A DNA stretch of 5,804 nucleotides from Iamia sp038233335 (lineage in GTDB: Bacteria > Actinomycetota > Acidimicrobiia > Acidimicrobiales > Iamiaceae). Position numbers and translations under genes: made by a program. The stretch lies in the NCBI GenBank assembly GCA_038233335.1, contig JBBSME010000160.1, positions 1 through 5,804 of the forward strand. Reading direction: 5' to 3'. Of this stretch, positions 5,693-5,804 are shown in pieces. The notes beneath the pieces are model-generated. The model saw nothing but the letters and a program-made list of their open reading frames with translations. It had not been told where the DNA came from and did not search any database. How positions within the stretch are numbered: position 1 is the stretch's first letter; each line of letters starts with the position of its first letter.

Positions 5693-5699
5693 GCGGCAT
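5664..5699 (-). other. 11-codon open frame with strong Shine-Dalgarno overlapping the transposase stop
   Basis: AAGGAG (5712-5707) lies 7 bases before an ATG at 5699, the best ribosome-binding site in the window. The frame encodes MPLDTYRPWGV and ends at TGA 5666-5664. It overlaps the last codons of the transposase by 11 bases. It is one base out of phase with the downstream hypothetical frame, and removal of one G from the GGGG run (5675-5672) would join the two. It may be a broken or miscalled start of that gene, a translational-coupling device, or chance. Confidence 0.3.
5667..5690 (-). repeat. Hairpin at the transposase stop codon
   Basis: GACACC and GGTGTC (5667-5672 and 5685-5690) form a perfect 6-base stem with a 12-base GC-rich loop. 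The stem begins inside the transposase stop codon. No T-tract follows in either direction. It could protect the insertion-sequence end from read-through, form part of the end recognised by the transposase, or be fortuitous. Confidence 0.4.
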
Positions 5700-5804
5700 G
5701 TTGGCTCTCCTTGTTGGTGAGGTTGTTCTCGAGGCGGTGGGCCCAGGCGGTGGTCTCGTCGTAGGTGGTGTGGTGGGTGAGGCAGCCGTGGAGGATGCCA
5801 ACGA
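5689..5804 (-). CDS. IS110-family-type transposase, C-terminal end (runs off right edge)
   Basis: The last 37 residues of a protein entering from the right edge, in a frame beginning VGILHGCLTHHTTYDE and ending KESQHAA at TGA 5691-5689. The pattern 'VGILHGCL...T-Y-D-E-x-x-AWAHR' is the C-terminal tail that I associate with IS110/IS116/IS902 transposases, where it follows the serine-containing Transposase_20 domain. IS110 enzymes combine a DEDD (RuvC-like) domain with that C-terminal domain and are guided to target sites by a structured noncoding RNA encoded in the element. The catalytic residues are outside the window, so intactness cannot be judged. The element's end should lie shortly past the stop, between about 5600 and 5690; IS110 members have little or no terminal inverted repeat, so the exact boundary cannot be placed. 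Confidence 0.75.
   Translation of the reverse strand, partial: VGILHGCLTHHTTYDETTAWAHRLENNLTNKESQHAA

Noticed and set aside
1..5804. CRISPR array, tRNA or rRNA genes, prophage or retron-like structure.
   Set aside because: No regularly spaced direct repeats, no cloverleaf or rRNA-like sequence, and no genes typical of such systems were seen on either strand.

Overview
The window reads as an ordinary chromosomal stretch of a high-GC actinomycete. The evidence is the very strong G/C preference at third codon positions, an actinobacterial type of threonyl-tRNA synthetase, a VapBC module, an epoxide hydrolase resembling mycobacterial EphG, and several genes whose only start signal is a TANNNT -10 box 6-8 bases before the ATG. 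A more precise lineage cannot be fixed from this sequence.

Layout, left to right: (1) the N-terminal 276 codons of thrS, on the minus strand and running off the left edge. (2) A 169-base divergent promoter region holding a long dyad, 13-base perfect outer arms centred at 928/929. (3) A plus-strand vapB-vapC toxin-antitoxin pair with a 4-base ATGA overlap. (4) A plus-strand class I SAM methyltransferase. (5) Converging on it after 26 bases, a two-gene minus-strand unit: a PlsC-type acyltransferase followed after 7 bases by an APH/choline-kinase-fold phosphotransferase with an altered metal-binding motif. (6) A 184-base divergent region, then a plus-strand limonene-1,2-epoxide-hydrolase family gene. 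(7) Converging on that, an unrecognised small protein on the minus strand whose 5' end abuts the C-terminal end of an IS110-type transposase running off the right edge. No gene-free stretch exceeds 300 bases.

How the parts relate: thrS is housekeeping. VapBC is a self-contained addiction or stress module. The acyltransferase and phosphotransferase are probably co-transcribed. The acyltransferase and the epoxide hydrolase are divergent and could share regulation in lipid or xenobiotic metabolism, which is inference only. The right edge is an insertion-sequence boundary, and the neighbouring small gene may have been truncated or brought under new control by the insertion.

I see no convincing undescribed multi-gene system. 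The best leads are the dyad between thrS and vapBC, the repeated leaderless-start signature, and the IS/gene junction, where a well-placed Shine-Dalgarno and ATG sit one base out of frame with the downstream open frame.
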